Of a DNA stretch of 64,000 bases, positions 1 through 11,000 are shown piece after piece. A program made the translations under genes and the position numbers. The notes under the pieces are model-generated. The model searched no databases. It saw nothing but the letters and a program-made list of their open reading frames with translations, and had not been told where the DNA came from. How positions within the stretch are numbered: the first letter of the stretch is position 1; each line of letters begins with the position of its first letter. The stretch comes from Rhodothermales bacterium (GTDB lineage: Bacteria; Bacteroidota; Rhodothermia; Rhodothermales; Bin80), in the NCBI GenBank assembly GCA_022821875.1, contig JAJECV010000111.1, forward strand, positions 1 through 64,000. The letters are read 5' to 3'.

Positions 1-1
1 C

Positions 2-130
2 AAAACCGTCAAAGTCTGTAGCCGTGGCTTTCGAAATAAAAAACGCCTCGCCACCGCAATTTACTTCCATCTCGGAGGCCTTGACCTCTATCCAGATGGC
101 GTGCAAAAACGAGCCGTTTCACTAAAATAA
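2..130 (+). mobile_element. C-terminal fragment of a transposase (ISL3-like suspected), truncated by the left window edge
   Basis: Frame 2 reads KTVKVCSRGFRNKKRLATAIYFHLGGLDLYPDGVQKRAVSLK* with a 'RGFRN...AIYFHLGGLDLYP' tail typical of some DDE transposases. Confidence 0.5.
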
Positions 131-725
131 TCGAAGAACCCTAAATTCCTTTGGGGTATGGGTCCCATTTTGTTCTGGCTACGACTAAAGATACAAAATT
201 CTCCGTTATGTGGATATTAAGGAAGACATCTGCTATTTTCTGAACTGATCTCCGATGGACGATTTATTCTCCCATGCACAATGGGGGACGGAAAACCATC
301 GACCCTTGCAAGATCCTCAATCTTGGTGCCTGAACACTGGGGAGTTTTTTGTGGACATGAAGGTGTCCAGGCGTACTTTTTAGTCTGGATAATTGGTTTT
401 GCAGGAATCTCCCACATGAACAGATTTTTCTGATCCACCGGGAGCATTGTGCTGCCTCAAAATGCCTGCTCTGCAAAAAATTCTAATATGTCGTAAATTT
501 GCCCCGTCCTGTCATCACGAGCCGGGATCAGTTGACACCCAAACCGGATGATGGTCACATTCAGGCGTAAGGGATGCGGAGGTGCGCTGAAAGAAAAATC
601 AGGCAATTCGGTACAGTCTGGACAAATATATACGAAATGCTGCCGGTCAATCGTTTATCTGTTCGTTTTTTCGGCACACTAACGCTGAAAAAGCGTACAA
701 CCAAGTTTAACTCAGAAATTAGCCC

Positions 726-1649
726 ATGATTGAGGTCAAAAATCTCAGTAAGTCGTACGGCCCCGTTGAGGCCGTGCGCTCCATCTCCTTTCAGGTGAAT
801 CAGGGAGAAGTTGTCGGCTTTCTAGGCCCGAACGGGGCAGGGAAGTCCACAACTATGAAGGTCATGACCGGCTACCTCCCGCCCAATGAGGGAACCGTTG
901 TGGTGGGTGGGAAGGATATCCTTGAGGATGCCCTCCCGGTACGGCAGCAGATCGGATATTTGCCCGAGAGTACGCCGCTCTATTCAGACATGATCACCTA
1001 CGACTATCTGGAGTTTGTCGCCGCCATGCGGGGCATCTCCGCCGAAGATCGCCCGGCACGGATCCGGGCGATGACCAACGCGTGCGGACTCCATGATGTG
1101 CTGGCAAAACGGGTTGATGCCCTGTCCAAAGGATATAAACAGCGCGTCGGCCTTGCACAGGCGATGATCCATAATCCTCCGATCCTGATCCTGGATGAGC
1201 CGACCAGCGGACTGGATCCCAACCAGATCGTCGAAATCCGTGAACTCATCCGGGAGATCGGACGTGAACGGACCGTCGTACTCTCCACACATATCCTGTC
1301 GGAAGTGCAGGCATCCTGTGATCGGGTGATCATCATCGACAACGGAACGCTGGTGGCCGATGGAACCCCCGAAGAACTTCGTTCCAGCCTGTCCGGGGGG
1401 GAGCAGGTCTCCATCACACTCCTGGATAATGAGGAGGATGTCGCTTCCATTCTTGGGGACTGGGCACCCGCCGAAGTCGTGGAACACGGTACGGATGATC
1501 AGGGGGAGGCCTACTTTATGCTGAACTCATCCAGCGATATACGGGCGGACCTGTTTCGCCTGGCCGTGAGCCACAACTGGACTCTCACCGGCCTGCACCG
1601 GAAGAGCAAAAACCTGGAAGATGTCTTCCGGCAGTTGACCAGCGGCTGA
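726..1649 (+). CDS. gldA: ABC transporter ATP-binding protein, GldA-like
   Basis: Walker A GPNGAGKST, Walker B LILDEPTSGLD; followed by GldF/GldG-like genes. Confidence 0.85.
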   Translation: MIEVKNLSKSYGPVEAVRSISFQVNQGEVVGFLGPNGAGKSTTMKVMTGYLPPNEGTVVVGGKDILEDALPVRQQIGYLPESTPLYSDMITYDYLEFVAAMRGISAEDRPARIRAMTNACGLHDVLAKRVDALSKGYKQRVGLAQAMIHNPPILILDEPTSGLDPNQIVEIRELIREIGRERTVVLSTHILSEVQASCDRVIIIDNGTLVADGTPEELRSSLSGGEQVSITLLDNEEDVASILGDWAPAEVVEHGTDDQGEAYFMLNSSSDIRADLFRLAVSHNWTLTGLHRKSKNLEDVFRQLTSG

Positions 1650-1683
1650 TTACCGAACGCAACTTTTAAGATTAAGACGAATC

Positions 1684-2391
1684 ATGCAACAAACGTGGAT
1701 TCTAACAAAGCGTGAGTTGAGAGCCTACTTTGATGGACCGGCAGCATACGTGGTATTATGTGTGTTTCTGGCGATTACGGGCTGGTTTTTCAGCAACGCT
1801 TTGTTTTTGCAGAATGTAGCTTCGCTTCGTTCTGTATTTTCGATAGCTCCCTTTATCTTTCTGTTCTTTATGCCGGCGCTGACCATGGCATCCTTTGCCG
1901 AAGAACGCCGTGCAGGAACATTGGAATTACTCCTGACCCTTCCAGTACGTGACTGGCAGGTCATCCTGGGGAAACTCCTGTCGGTCGCACTCCTGCTCCT
2001 TCTGGCCATTGCACTCACCTTCGTGTATGCAATCACATTGGCCTTTCTTGGAGATCTGGACTTAGGGGGTACCGTTGGTGGCTATCTGGGACTGTTTCTG
2101 TTAGGGATTACCTACGGGGCGATTGGCATGTGGGCCAGCAGTCTGACCCGGAACCAGATTGTGGCGTTCATTCTGGGATTTGCCATCATCTTCCTGCTGT
2201 TCCTGCTCGACAAGATCACAGATTTTGTCCCCGGCCAGCTGGGAGTGATCATGCAGTATCTGGGAGCGGATTACCATTTTCAGAACCTGATGCGCGGGGT
2301 GATTGATACCCGGGACATCCTCTATTACCTGTCGTTGACTGCATTTGCATTTTTGCTGACGACCTACTCTCTGGCCAAGCGCCCCGAATAA
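1684..2391 (+). CDS. gldF: ABC transporter permease, GldF-like
   Basis: Multi-TM protein with 'FAEERRAGTLELLLTLPV' motif of ABC-2 permeases; adjacent to GldA-like ATPase. Confidence 0.8.
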   Translation: MQQTWILTKRELRAYFDGPAAYVVLCVFLAITGWFFSNALFLQNVASLRSVFSIAPFIFLFFMPALTMASFAEERRAGTLELLLTLPVRDWQVILGKLLSVALLLLLAIALTFVYAITLAFLGDLDLGGTVGGYLGLFLLGITYGAIGMWASSLTRNQIVAFILGFAIIFLLFLLDKITDFVPGQLGVIMQYLGADYHFQNLMRGVIDTRDILYYLSLTAFAFLLTTYSLAKRPE

Positions 2392-2411
2392 CTGATAGTG
2401 ATTGCTAAGCC

Positions 2412-3926
2412 ATGAAACGAGATTTTTCTGCACAAACAACCCTGCTCCTCGCCGCGGCAATTCTGGTCGTGGTGAACCTTATTGGTCTGAACATTTTCGG
2501 CCGCCTTGACCTCACCGATGACCGCGTGTACTCGCTCTCAGGTGCATCCAAAGATATTGTGGAAGGCCTGGAGGATCCCGTGACGATCACCGCGTTCTTT
2601 TCGGCGGATCTGCCGGCACAGTTTGCCTCCAATCGCAGGTTTTTGAAAGATAAACTGGATGACTACCGTGCGTACGGCGGGCAGAATGTGGAGTACCAGT
2701 TTATTGATCCGGGCGAAGATGAGGATCTGCGCACTGAAGCCGGGCGACTAGGGATTCCCCCCGTTCAGATTCAGGTCATCGAGAGTGATAACGTTCAACT
2801 GAAGAACGCCTACATGGGGGTCGCCGTGGAGTATGAGAATAACCGGGAAACCATCCCGGTGATTCAGGACCTGTCACGACTTGAATATGACCTTACGAGT
2901 GCCATCCGGCGGTTGACGCGGGATGTGAAGCCGATTGCAGCATTCTGGTCCGGTCACGGAGAACCGGATCCGATGCAGGATATGCAGACCCTGCAGCAAA
3001 GCCTCTCTACGAATTATGACGTTCAGATTTTAACCGCAGCGGAACTGGAAGGTGCAGGCAGCCCGGAGGTGCTTTTGGTGATTGCCCCAACGGATACCAT
3101 TCCGGATGAAGATCTTCAGGCACTGGACGCATACATTATGGATGGGGGTCGGGTCGGGTTTTTGCTGAACCGCGTTGCCGCGAATCTTCAGGCAGGCCAG
3201 GCGGCCGAGTTAAATATCGGGATTGATCCGCTTCTTGCCAACTATGGGATCGTATTGGCACCGAACCTGATCATGGATGAAGAGAGTTCGGTCGTGACCG
3301 TTCAGCGGCGTCAGGGATTTTTCAACATCTCCCAGCAGATGCAGTACCCGCTTTTTCCGGTTGCCAAACGATTTAACATGGAGAATCAGATGGTGAATCG
3401 TCTGCAGGATCTCATGTTCTATTTTGTGAGTTCCGTGGATACCAGTGCCGCACTGCCGACCGGGGTAACCAGAGAGCCGCTCATTTATTCCTCTCCGCAG
3501 AGCGGCTTGCAGCAGGGGTTCTTTATGCTTCAGCCAACCGAGACATCCGCGACGTTATCCGGAGGGCCCTACCTGCTCGGAGCCGCCTTTACCGGTACGT
3601 TCCCCAGTGCGTATGCACCGGGTCTGTCTAGTCAGCCGACCCGATTGGTCGTGGTGGGCGATGGAGACTTTGTGAATGAGTCCATTGTGCCCGCAAGCGG
3701 AGGCAGTTCCCAGTTTGGATTAAATCTGGTGGACTGGCTGGCACAGGATGAAGCACTTCTGGCGATTCGATCCAAATCAATCCAGCCTCGCACCCTTCAG
3801 GATGTGTCGGAAGGTATGCGGCCGGTGATCAAATATTCTAATATGATAGGACCGCTGTTGATTGTTGTCCTATTAGGACTTGCACGATGGCGCAAACGAC
3901 GTGCAAGACAAATCGTAGTTCTGTAA
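2412..3926 (+). CDS. gldG: GldG-like ABC transporter auxiliary protein
   Basis: N-terminal TM, 'LTDDRVYSLSGASKDIVEGLEDPVTITAFFSADLP', C-terminal TM; order gldA-gldF-gldG. Confidence 0.8.
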   Translation: MKRDFSAQTTLLLAAAILVVVNLIGLNIFGRLDLTDDRVYSLSGASKDIVEGLEDPVTITAFFSADLPAQFASNRRFLKDKLDDYRAYGGQNVEYQFIDPGEDEDLRTEAGRLGIPPVQIQVIESDNVQLKNAYMGVAVEYENNRETIPVIQDLSRLEYDLTSAIRRLTRDVKPIAAFWSGHGEPDPMQDMQTLQQSLSTNYDVQILTAAELEGAGSPEVLLVIAPTDTIPDEDLQALDAYIMDGGRVGFLLNRVAANLQAGQAAELNIGIDPLLANYGIVLAPNLIMDEESSVVTVQRRQGFFNISQQMQYPLFPVAKRFNMENQMVNRLQDLMFYFVSSVDTSAALPTGVTREPLIYSSPQSGLQQGFFMLQPTETSATLSGGPYLLGAAFTGTFPSAYAPGLSSQPTRLVVVGDGDFVNESIVPASGGSSQFGLNLVDWLAQDEALLAIRSKSIQPRTLQDVSEGMRPVIKYSNMIGPLLIVVLLGLARWRKRRARQIVVL

Positions 3927-3937
3927 TTCATTGACTG

Positions 3938-4828
3938 ATGCGACAAAAGCAAACACTAATTTTGGGGGGTACGCTGGTGGTACTCCTGCTCCTTGCCTGG
4001 CTCGCTGGTGTGTTTGACCAGAATCCGAGCAATATTCGTGTACCCGATCTGAATTTGCCGACCGATGAAGTAACGCAGATCTCCATCACGCTGCCAGATA
4101 CTGAACTCAAGCTGGAAAAGGAAGGCTTGCAGTGGTTCATGCGTGAGCCCGTAGATATGCCCGCCGATTCCTCTACGATCTCAAGGGCACTTACCGAACT
4201 AGGGGATCTCTCGCTGAATGCGCGGGTGACCGCGAATGCAGACCGCTATGAGATCTATGGCATTGATTCAACCGCAACGACGGTGACGCTGACCTGGCCC
4301 GACGGGGCAGAGGAGATTATGATTTCCAGACAGGGGCGGGATTATATGTCCATTTACGTTCGAATCGGAGAGGATCCCAATGTCTATTCGACCAATGGTC
4401 GAGTGACTATCAATCAGGATCCAGAACGGTGGCGTGACCGCAAGGTCGTGGATACAGGTATGGGGACGGTGACCTCTGCCCGGGTGGTGCGTCAGGATGT
4501 GTCGTATGAGGTGTCCCTGGAAGATGGCACCTGGATGGTGGATGATCAGCCAGGGGATAGCCTGCAGATCACGAACTGGCTCCGCAGATTTGCCCCGCTG
4601 AATGCCGACGGGTTCTTTGATGACCTTCCTGCGCAGATTCTGTCCGATGCCAATTACCGCGTTGATCTCTCCACGAGTGCAAATACGACGGTATCACTGC
4701 GGGCCACCCCTGCTGAATCTGCGGTTGCTCTGGTGACCGGTGGAGGGCAGTGGACCTACAGGGTGTTTGAGAGTCGGTTGGATCAGCTTTTCCCGGAAGT
4801 GGAATCACTGCTTGGTCAAGGAGAATAA
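3938..4828 (+). CDS. DUF4340 domain-containing protein
   Basis: N-terminal TM then repeated 'W..REPVDMPADSSTISRALTELGDL' type modules; genomic neighbour of GldG-like genes. Confidence 0.65.
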   Translation: MRQKQTLILGGTLVVLLLLAWLAGVFDQNPSNIRVPDLNLPTDEVTQISITLPDTELKLEKEGLQWFMREPVDMPADSSTISRALTELGDLSLNARVTANADRYEIYGIDSTATTVTLTWPDGAEEIMISRQGRDYMSIYVRIGEDPNVYSTNGRVTINQDPERWRDRKVVDTGMGTVTSARVVRQDVSYEVSLEDGTWMVDDQPGDSLQITNWLRRFAPLNADGFFDDLPAQILSDANYRVDLSTSANTTVSLRATPAESAVALVTGGGQWTYRVFESRLDQLFPEVESLLGQGE

Positions 4829-4839
4829 TCTGAATTATT

Positions 4840-6696
4840 GTGATGGCAGAAAACACAGCAACCCAGCAATTTGAATACAAAGCCGAGATGCAGCAACTGC
4901 TGCATCTCATTGTGAATTCACTGTACACGAATCAGGAAATCTTCCTTCGCGAACTGATCTCCAATGCATCAGATGCCCTGAACAAGGCCCGTTTTCAACA
5001 GCTGACCGATCATTCCGGCGAGGGATATCAAGATCTGAAGATCACCATTACGCTGGACCCAGATGCCCGTACCCTCTCCATAGAAGATTCCGGCATCGGG
5101 ATGACCCGTGATGACCTCATTAGCCGGTTAGGGACCATCGCAAGCAGCGGGACGCTGGCATTCATTGAGGAGCAGAAAGCGTCCGGGAAACCGGTGGATG
5201 CAGATATGATTGGTCAGTTCGGCGTTGGCTTTTATTCTGCATTCATGGTCGCGGATGAGATTGTGCTGGAAACTCTGCACGCCGGTGAGGATGCGAATCC
5301 GCTGATCTGGAAGAGTGATGGAACCGGTACGTATGCCATCAGTGATGGCACCCGGAACGAGCGGGGAACCAGGATTACCCTGCACCTGAAGGAAGAGGCA
5401 AAAGAGTTTGCCGAGGAAACCCGTATCCGATCTATCATTCGCAAGTATTCCAATTTTGTGGACTTCCCGATCCATCTTGGTTCAGATCAGGTGAATACGC
5501 TCAAGGCACTTTGGAAGAAACGCAAGGACGAGATCACCGAAGAGGAACGCAATGAATTTTACAAGTTCATTACGGGCGACTATACGGATCCATTTGGACA
5601 TCTGCACCTGCAGATTGAAGGAGTCCTCTGCTTTGAGGCCCTCCTGTTTGTGCCCGCACAGGCTCCCGTGAATCTTTTTCGGGAAGAGCGCCGGAGCGAC
5701 CTCCACCTGTATTGCTCCGGAGTGTTTGTGCGGGATGATGCCGAAGAGCTTCTCCCGGAGTATCTGAGTTTTGTCCGGGGGGTGGTCGATACGGATGATC
5801 TGCCCTTGAATGTGTCCAGAGAAGTTACCCAGAAAAGTCCCGTTGCCCAGCGGATCCGGTCCACGCTGACGGGTAAGCTTCTTGGTCTCCTGGAGGAATG
5901 GGCGACGGAAGATGCGGAGCGCTTCGAGAAATTCTTTCACAATTTTGGTGCGGTGCTCAAGACGGGACTCTGGAGTGATTTCTCCAAAAGGGATGAGCTT
6001 CTGAAACTTATGCGCTACCCCTCGACCCACAGCGAAAACCTGACCTCACTGCAAGACTATGTAAACCGGATGACAGGGGGGCAGGAAACCATCTACTATT
6101 TACTGGCAGACTCTCTTGAGTCGGCCCGCAAGAGCCCTCATCTGGAGGGGTTTGTACGGAAAGGGATTGAGGTCCTGCTCCTGCCGGATCCGATTGATGC
6201 ACTCACGCTCCCAAATGTGCAGAAGTTTGAGGAAAAGACATTTACCAGCGTAACCGGAGCAGATCTTGATTTAGGGGACGATCAGGACTCTGAATCTCTG
6301 CCCGGTGATGATCAGGACTCCCTTCTCTCGCTCTTCCGTATTCAGTTGGGGGACCGGATCCAGGATGTGACGGTTTCCAGACGCTTAGTTGATTCGGCTG
6401 CGACATTGGTGGCACCGAAAGATGGGGTTGATCCGCAGTTGGAGCGGATGATGAAATCCATGAATCCCGACTATGAGGGGATGAAGAAAGTACTGGAAGT
6501 CAATGTAGATCACCCGCTCATGAAAAATATTCTGGCACTCAAGTCCTCCGATGAAAATCAGGATACTCTGATTGAGGAAGCAATCGAACAGGTCTACGAG
6601 GGAGCCCTCCTTCTGGATGGCAATCTGACCGAGCCCTCTGCATTTGTCGCACGTATGATCCGCATCCTCGTAGATGCGACCCGCACCCCTCAGTGA
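4840..6696 (+). CDS. htpG: Molecular chaperone HtpG (Hsp90)
   Basis: FLRELISNASDALNKARF, IEDSGIGMTRDDL, GQFGVGFYSAFMVAD, LPLNVSREVTQ. Confidence 0.95.
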   Translation: MMAENTATQQFEYKAEMQQLLHLIVNSLYTNQEIFLRELISNASDALNKARFQQLTDHSGEGYQDLKITITLDPDARTLSIEDSGIGMTRDDLISRLGTIASSGTLAFIEEQKASGKPVDADMIGQFGVGFYSAFMVADEIVLETLHAGEDANPLIWKSDGTGTYAISDGTRNERGTRITLHLKEEAKEFAEETRIRSIIRKYSNFVDFPIHLGSDQVNTLKALWKKRKDEITEEERNEFYKFITGDYTDPFGHLHLQIEGVLCFEALLFVPAQAPVNLFREERRSDLHLYCSGVFVRDDAEELLPEYLSFVRGVVDTDDLPLNVSREVTQKSPVAQRIRSTLTGKLLGLLEEWATEDAERFEKFFHNFGAVLKTGLWSDFSKRDELLKLMRYPSTHSENLTSLQDYVNRMTGGQETIYYLLADSLESARKSPHLEGFVRKGIEVLLLPDPIDALTLPNVQKFEEKTFTSVTGADLDLGDDQDSESLPGDDQDSLLSLFRIQLGDRIQDVTVSRRLVDSAATLVAPKDGVDPQLERMMKSMNPDYEGMKKVLEVNVDHPLMKNILALKSSDENQDTLIEEAIEQVYEGALLLDGNLTEPSAFVARMIRILVDATRTPQ

Positions 6697-7583
6697 CCTC
6701 TATTTTGAAAACCAACGCTCTTCTGGGAGGTATTGAAGCAGGGGGAACGAAATTCGTCTGTGCAATTGGCGATCCGCCAGATGACATTCACGCCGTAGAG
6801 CGATTTCCTACCACTACGCCGGAAGAAACAATTCGCCGGTCGGTGGACTTTTTCCGTGCACAGCCCCGGCTGCCGGATTCCGTTGGCATCGCCACCTTTG
6901 GCCCCGCCGATGTGCGGCCGGGCTCTGAGACCTATGGCTTTATTACCGGCACTCCAAAAGCGGGCTGGTCAAATACCGACCTGGCTGGACGGATCAGGCA
7001 GGAATTGCAGTGTTCTATTGCCTTTGATACGGATGTCAATGGTGCCGCTGTCGGCGAGCATCGGTGGGGGGCAGGGCAGGGAAAACAGAATCTTCTCTAT
7101 CTTACGATCGGGACAGGTTTCGGGGGTGGAGCACTGGTGAATGGGCAGCCGATTCATGGACTGGTACACCCGGAAATGGGCCATCTTTCCTTGCCGCGTG
7201 CGGAAGGAGATGACTTCGAGGGGATCTGCCCCTTTCACGGCACCTGTCTGGAGGGTATGGCGACCGGCCCGGCGATTCAGGCACGTTTCGGTGTTCCTGC
7301 CGAGTCTCTTCCGTCCGACCATATCGCATGGTCGTTTGTGGTGCATTACCTCTCATATGCTGTAACCAACCTGATCCTGACGCTGTCACCGGAGCGGGTC
7401 ATCATGGGGGGCGGTGTGATGCAGCAGGAGCATTTATTTCCTGCTGTTCGTTCACGCGTTCAGTCCCATCTGAACGGGTATGTCCAGGCAAGAGAGTTGA
7501 CCCGTGAGATTGATCAGTATATTGTTCCGCCCGGACTTGGAAGCAGGGCCGGTGTGCTGGGGGCGATGGCACTTACCCTGTAG
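6693..7583 (+). CDS. ROK family sugar kinase (fructokinase-like), GTG start overlapping htpG stop
   Basis: GGIEAGGTKFVCAIG, TIGTGFGGG, PEMGHLSLPR, CPFHGTCLEGMATGPAI. Confidence 0.88.
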   Translation: MTSILKTNALLGGIEAGGTKFVCAIGDPPDDIHAVERFPTTTPEETIRRSVDFFRAQPRLPDSVGIATFGPADVRPGSETYGFITGTPKAGWSNTDLAGRIRQELQCSIAFDTDVNGAAVGEHRWGAGQGKQNLLYLTIGTGFGGGALVNGQPIHGLVHPEMGHLSLPRAEGDDFEGICPFHGTCLEGMATGPAIQARFGVPAESLPSDHIAWSFVVHYLSYAVTNLILTLSPERVIMGGGVMQQEHLFPAVRSRVQSHLNGYVQARELTREIDQYIVPPGLGSRAGVLGAMALTL

Positions 7584-8058
7584 GAGACCGTCTGCGTTCC
7601 GGAGTGTATGAGAGGAAGCCTGCACGAAGGCTGGTTCATGTATTGATATGTCTAGATATGGTGGGGATCGGTATTTGAAAGCAGCATTGGAGAGATGAAT
7701 GGGCTGCTAACGATGAAGGGTCCAGAGTTTATGCTCGTATGGATCAGAGAACTCCGGAATATGTTTCTCATGGAGCCTTTTGAGCATTCCGTACAGGCGT
7801 AACTGTCTGGAATTGTTTGCGGGTCTTTTCAGATATCCTTCACAGTTCGGCCCTTTCAGATCCGCGAAGCAGCCCTGTAATTTTTTGAAAACCCCCTGCA
7901 CGGGATTCCCAAATCCGATCATGCTCAGCCCTCTGAATATCATCCCAATGTTGCATACAAATCATTCAGACCGTATATTGTACGGCAATACTTAATTGAT
8001 TTAGCACATTAGCGGCTGTGCCTGTGTTTATTAGATGCGCCCAAAATTAGTGTGAGCA

Positions 8059-11000
8059 ATGAGACTAGACTTTATCGGTAAACTGGAAGATAAAATACTT
8101 TCGGTCGAAGGGCCTGTTTTTAGCTTGTCTTTCTTCGACGACCTCCCGTGTACCCCCCCCATTTTTTGCCGGAGATACCGATGGCGTGATGTTGCAGATG
8201 GATGGATTCTCGCCTTCGCAGCGGCTATTTTCCTGCTTGCAGGAGTGGCAGTCCCCTTCGCTACGATCCAGGCGGCAGAATTGATATCGTTTCCGTTACA
8301 TGCAGATAAAACAGGAGAAACGGAACAGCACGGCGACACAGTCTCCGGCAAATATGATCAAGAAGTCCAGGGGATACGCATACACACCCCAGTGGATTTT
8401 AGAAGATCAGATCATCGGCGTGTGGACGCGGCATACGCAGGCAAAAATAGGCCGCTTCCAGTTGCACAGGTGGCAGCGAATCAGGGAGGAGAGAATGAGC
8501 ATGTCAGAACTGCTGGCGGGGCTGCGGCTTCACTGGACGATAGCATTTTAGAACCGCATAGGGAGCCACTGATCCACCTATTGCCAGAACAATCCTCCGA
8601 GGCGGCATCTCACTACCGGGGAAGTGCGCCCCAGGTCGGGGCCGTGCCGACAGTGACGATTAGCGGATTACCGGAGAAGATCAACACCACTAATAAGACA
8701 CACATGTTAACCTTCATGTTTTCGGAGGCTGTAACGGGGTTTGAGAAGTCAGATATAGAGGTGGTTGGGGGTGTCAAAGGCGGGTTCAACCGTTACTTAA
8801 ATCAACGCCGCTTTGATTTGACTATCTTTATTTTTGATACAGATGATGTGACGGTCACTGTAAAGGCGAATTCGGCGACAGGTAGCGACAACCAAACCGG
8901 CCCGGCAACGGCCGTATCTGCCACAGCAGTCTGGGATGCGACGGCTCCAACCGTTGAGATTACCGGTGTTCCAAGCAAAATCAGTTCCACCGCCAATTTT
9001 ACGGCCGCCTTCAATTTCTCGGAGACGGTGACCGAGTTTGTAAAGGCGGATGTGATGGTGAGCGGCGGGACCAAAGGTGGTTTTTCCGGGAGCGGGAGTC
9101 GCTATAGTCTGGTGGTTACCCCAGCCGGTCAATCTGATGTAACCGTCACCGTAAAAGCAAACTCAGCGACGGATGGTCTCAATACGGGCCCGGCATCGGC
9201 GGTCTCGGCCACAGCAGTCTGGGAGATCGCCAGACCACCAACGGTAGAGATCACCGGGGTGCCGGCGAACATCAATTCAACAGCGGTCATCACCGCAAAT
9301 TTCATTTTTTCGGAAGCGGTGACCGGGTTTGTAAAGGGAGATGCGACGGTGAGCGGCGGGACCAAAGGCAGCTTTTCCGGGAGCGGGAGTCGTTATAGTC
9401 TGGCGATCACGCCGGCCGGCGGGTCGGATGTAACGGTCACTGTAAAGGCGAACTCGGCTATAGGCAGTGACGGCAACATCACCGGCCCGGAATCTGCGGT
9501 CAGTGCCACGGCGATCTGGAATACGGCACCGAACTTGGCCATCACCGGGGTACCCGATAAGATCAATTCTATGACGGCTTTTACGGCGATGTTTACATTT
9601 TCGGAGGATGTGACCGAGTTTGTAAAGGGAGATGTGACGGTGAGCGGCGGTACAAAAGGTGCTTTTTCCGGGAACGGGAGTCGTTACAGTCTGGTGGTCA
9701 CACCGACCGGCGGAGTGAATGTGGTGGTAGAAGTGGCGGCGAACGCGGCGACAGACGGTTTTAACACCGGGCCGGCAACGGCGGTCAGCGCCACCGCGAT
9801 CTGGGACGCGACGGCACCGACGGTGGCTATCACCGGGGTGCCGGCCAAGATCAATTCCATGACCGCTTTTACGGCGACGTTTACCTTTTCGGAGGATGTG
9901 ACAGGATTTGAAACGGGGGATGTGACGGTGACCGGCGGCATGAAAAGCAGTTTTACTGGAAGTAGAAGCAGTTACAGTCTGGAAGTCACGCCGGCGGGAG
10001 GCTCCAATGTAACGGTAGAAGTGGCGGTGAACGCGGCGACGGATGGTCTGAATACCGGCCCGGCATCGGCGGTCTTGGCGACGGCGACGTGGGATGCGGT
10101 AGCATTGACTGTTAACATCACTGGTGTTCCAGACAGGATCAATTCCACGACCGATTTTACGGCGGTGTTTACATTTTCGGAGGATGTGACCGGATTTGAA
10201 ACGGGGGATGTGACAGTGACCGGTGGGACGAAGGGTGCTTTTTCCGGGAGCGGGAGCCGTTACAGTCTGGTGGTCACGCCAACGGGCGGGGAAAATGTAA
10301 CGGTGGAGGTGACAGCGAATTCGATAACGAATGGTTCCAACACCGGACCAGAATCAGCGGTATCGGCCACGGCGATCTGGAACGATATTGTGACCACGGT
10401 GCCGGAGGCACCTGCGAATTTAATCGCAACGGCTTCTGGACAAACCGAGATTACCCTTTCCTGGAATGCTCCATCTGACAATGGCGGGGCTGCAATTACG
10501 GGGTATCAGATTGAGGTGTCGCCGGATGCGGGAGATACCTGGTCGGATCTGGAGGCAAACACCGGAAGTACGGCCACGACCTACATGCACACGGGGCTGA
10601 CTGAGGGGGACACAAGACATTACCGCGTCTCTGCAATTAATTCGGTCGGCACCGGTATGCCTTCGAATGTGGCCAGCGCAACAACAGAGGCTACCGCTGC
10701 ACCGGATTCCCCGACAGGATTTACCGCAAAGGCATCCGGTCCAAACGCAATCCTTCTTTCCTGGAGTGCTCCATCGAATCATGGCGGGGCCGTGATTACC
10801 GGGTATCAGATTGAATGGTCCACGGATGCGGGAGACACCTGGTCCGATCTGGTGGCGGACACCCGCAGTACGGCAACCACCTACACGCATACGGGGCTTG
10901 CAGCGGCAACCAGATACGATTATCGCGTTTCTGCGATCAATTCGGTTGGGGCAGGTACGCCCTCCAATGTAGACAATGCAACAACGGATTCTGCCACGGT

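Noticed and set aside
217-476. Minus-strand ORFs next to the transposase tail
   Set aside because: Short, overlapping, no recognisable motifs; likely non-coding flank
5482-6030. 182-aa minus-strand ORF inside htpG
   Set aside because: Fully antisense to a highly conserved gene; no independent signals
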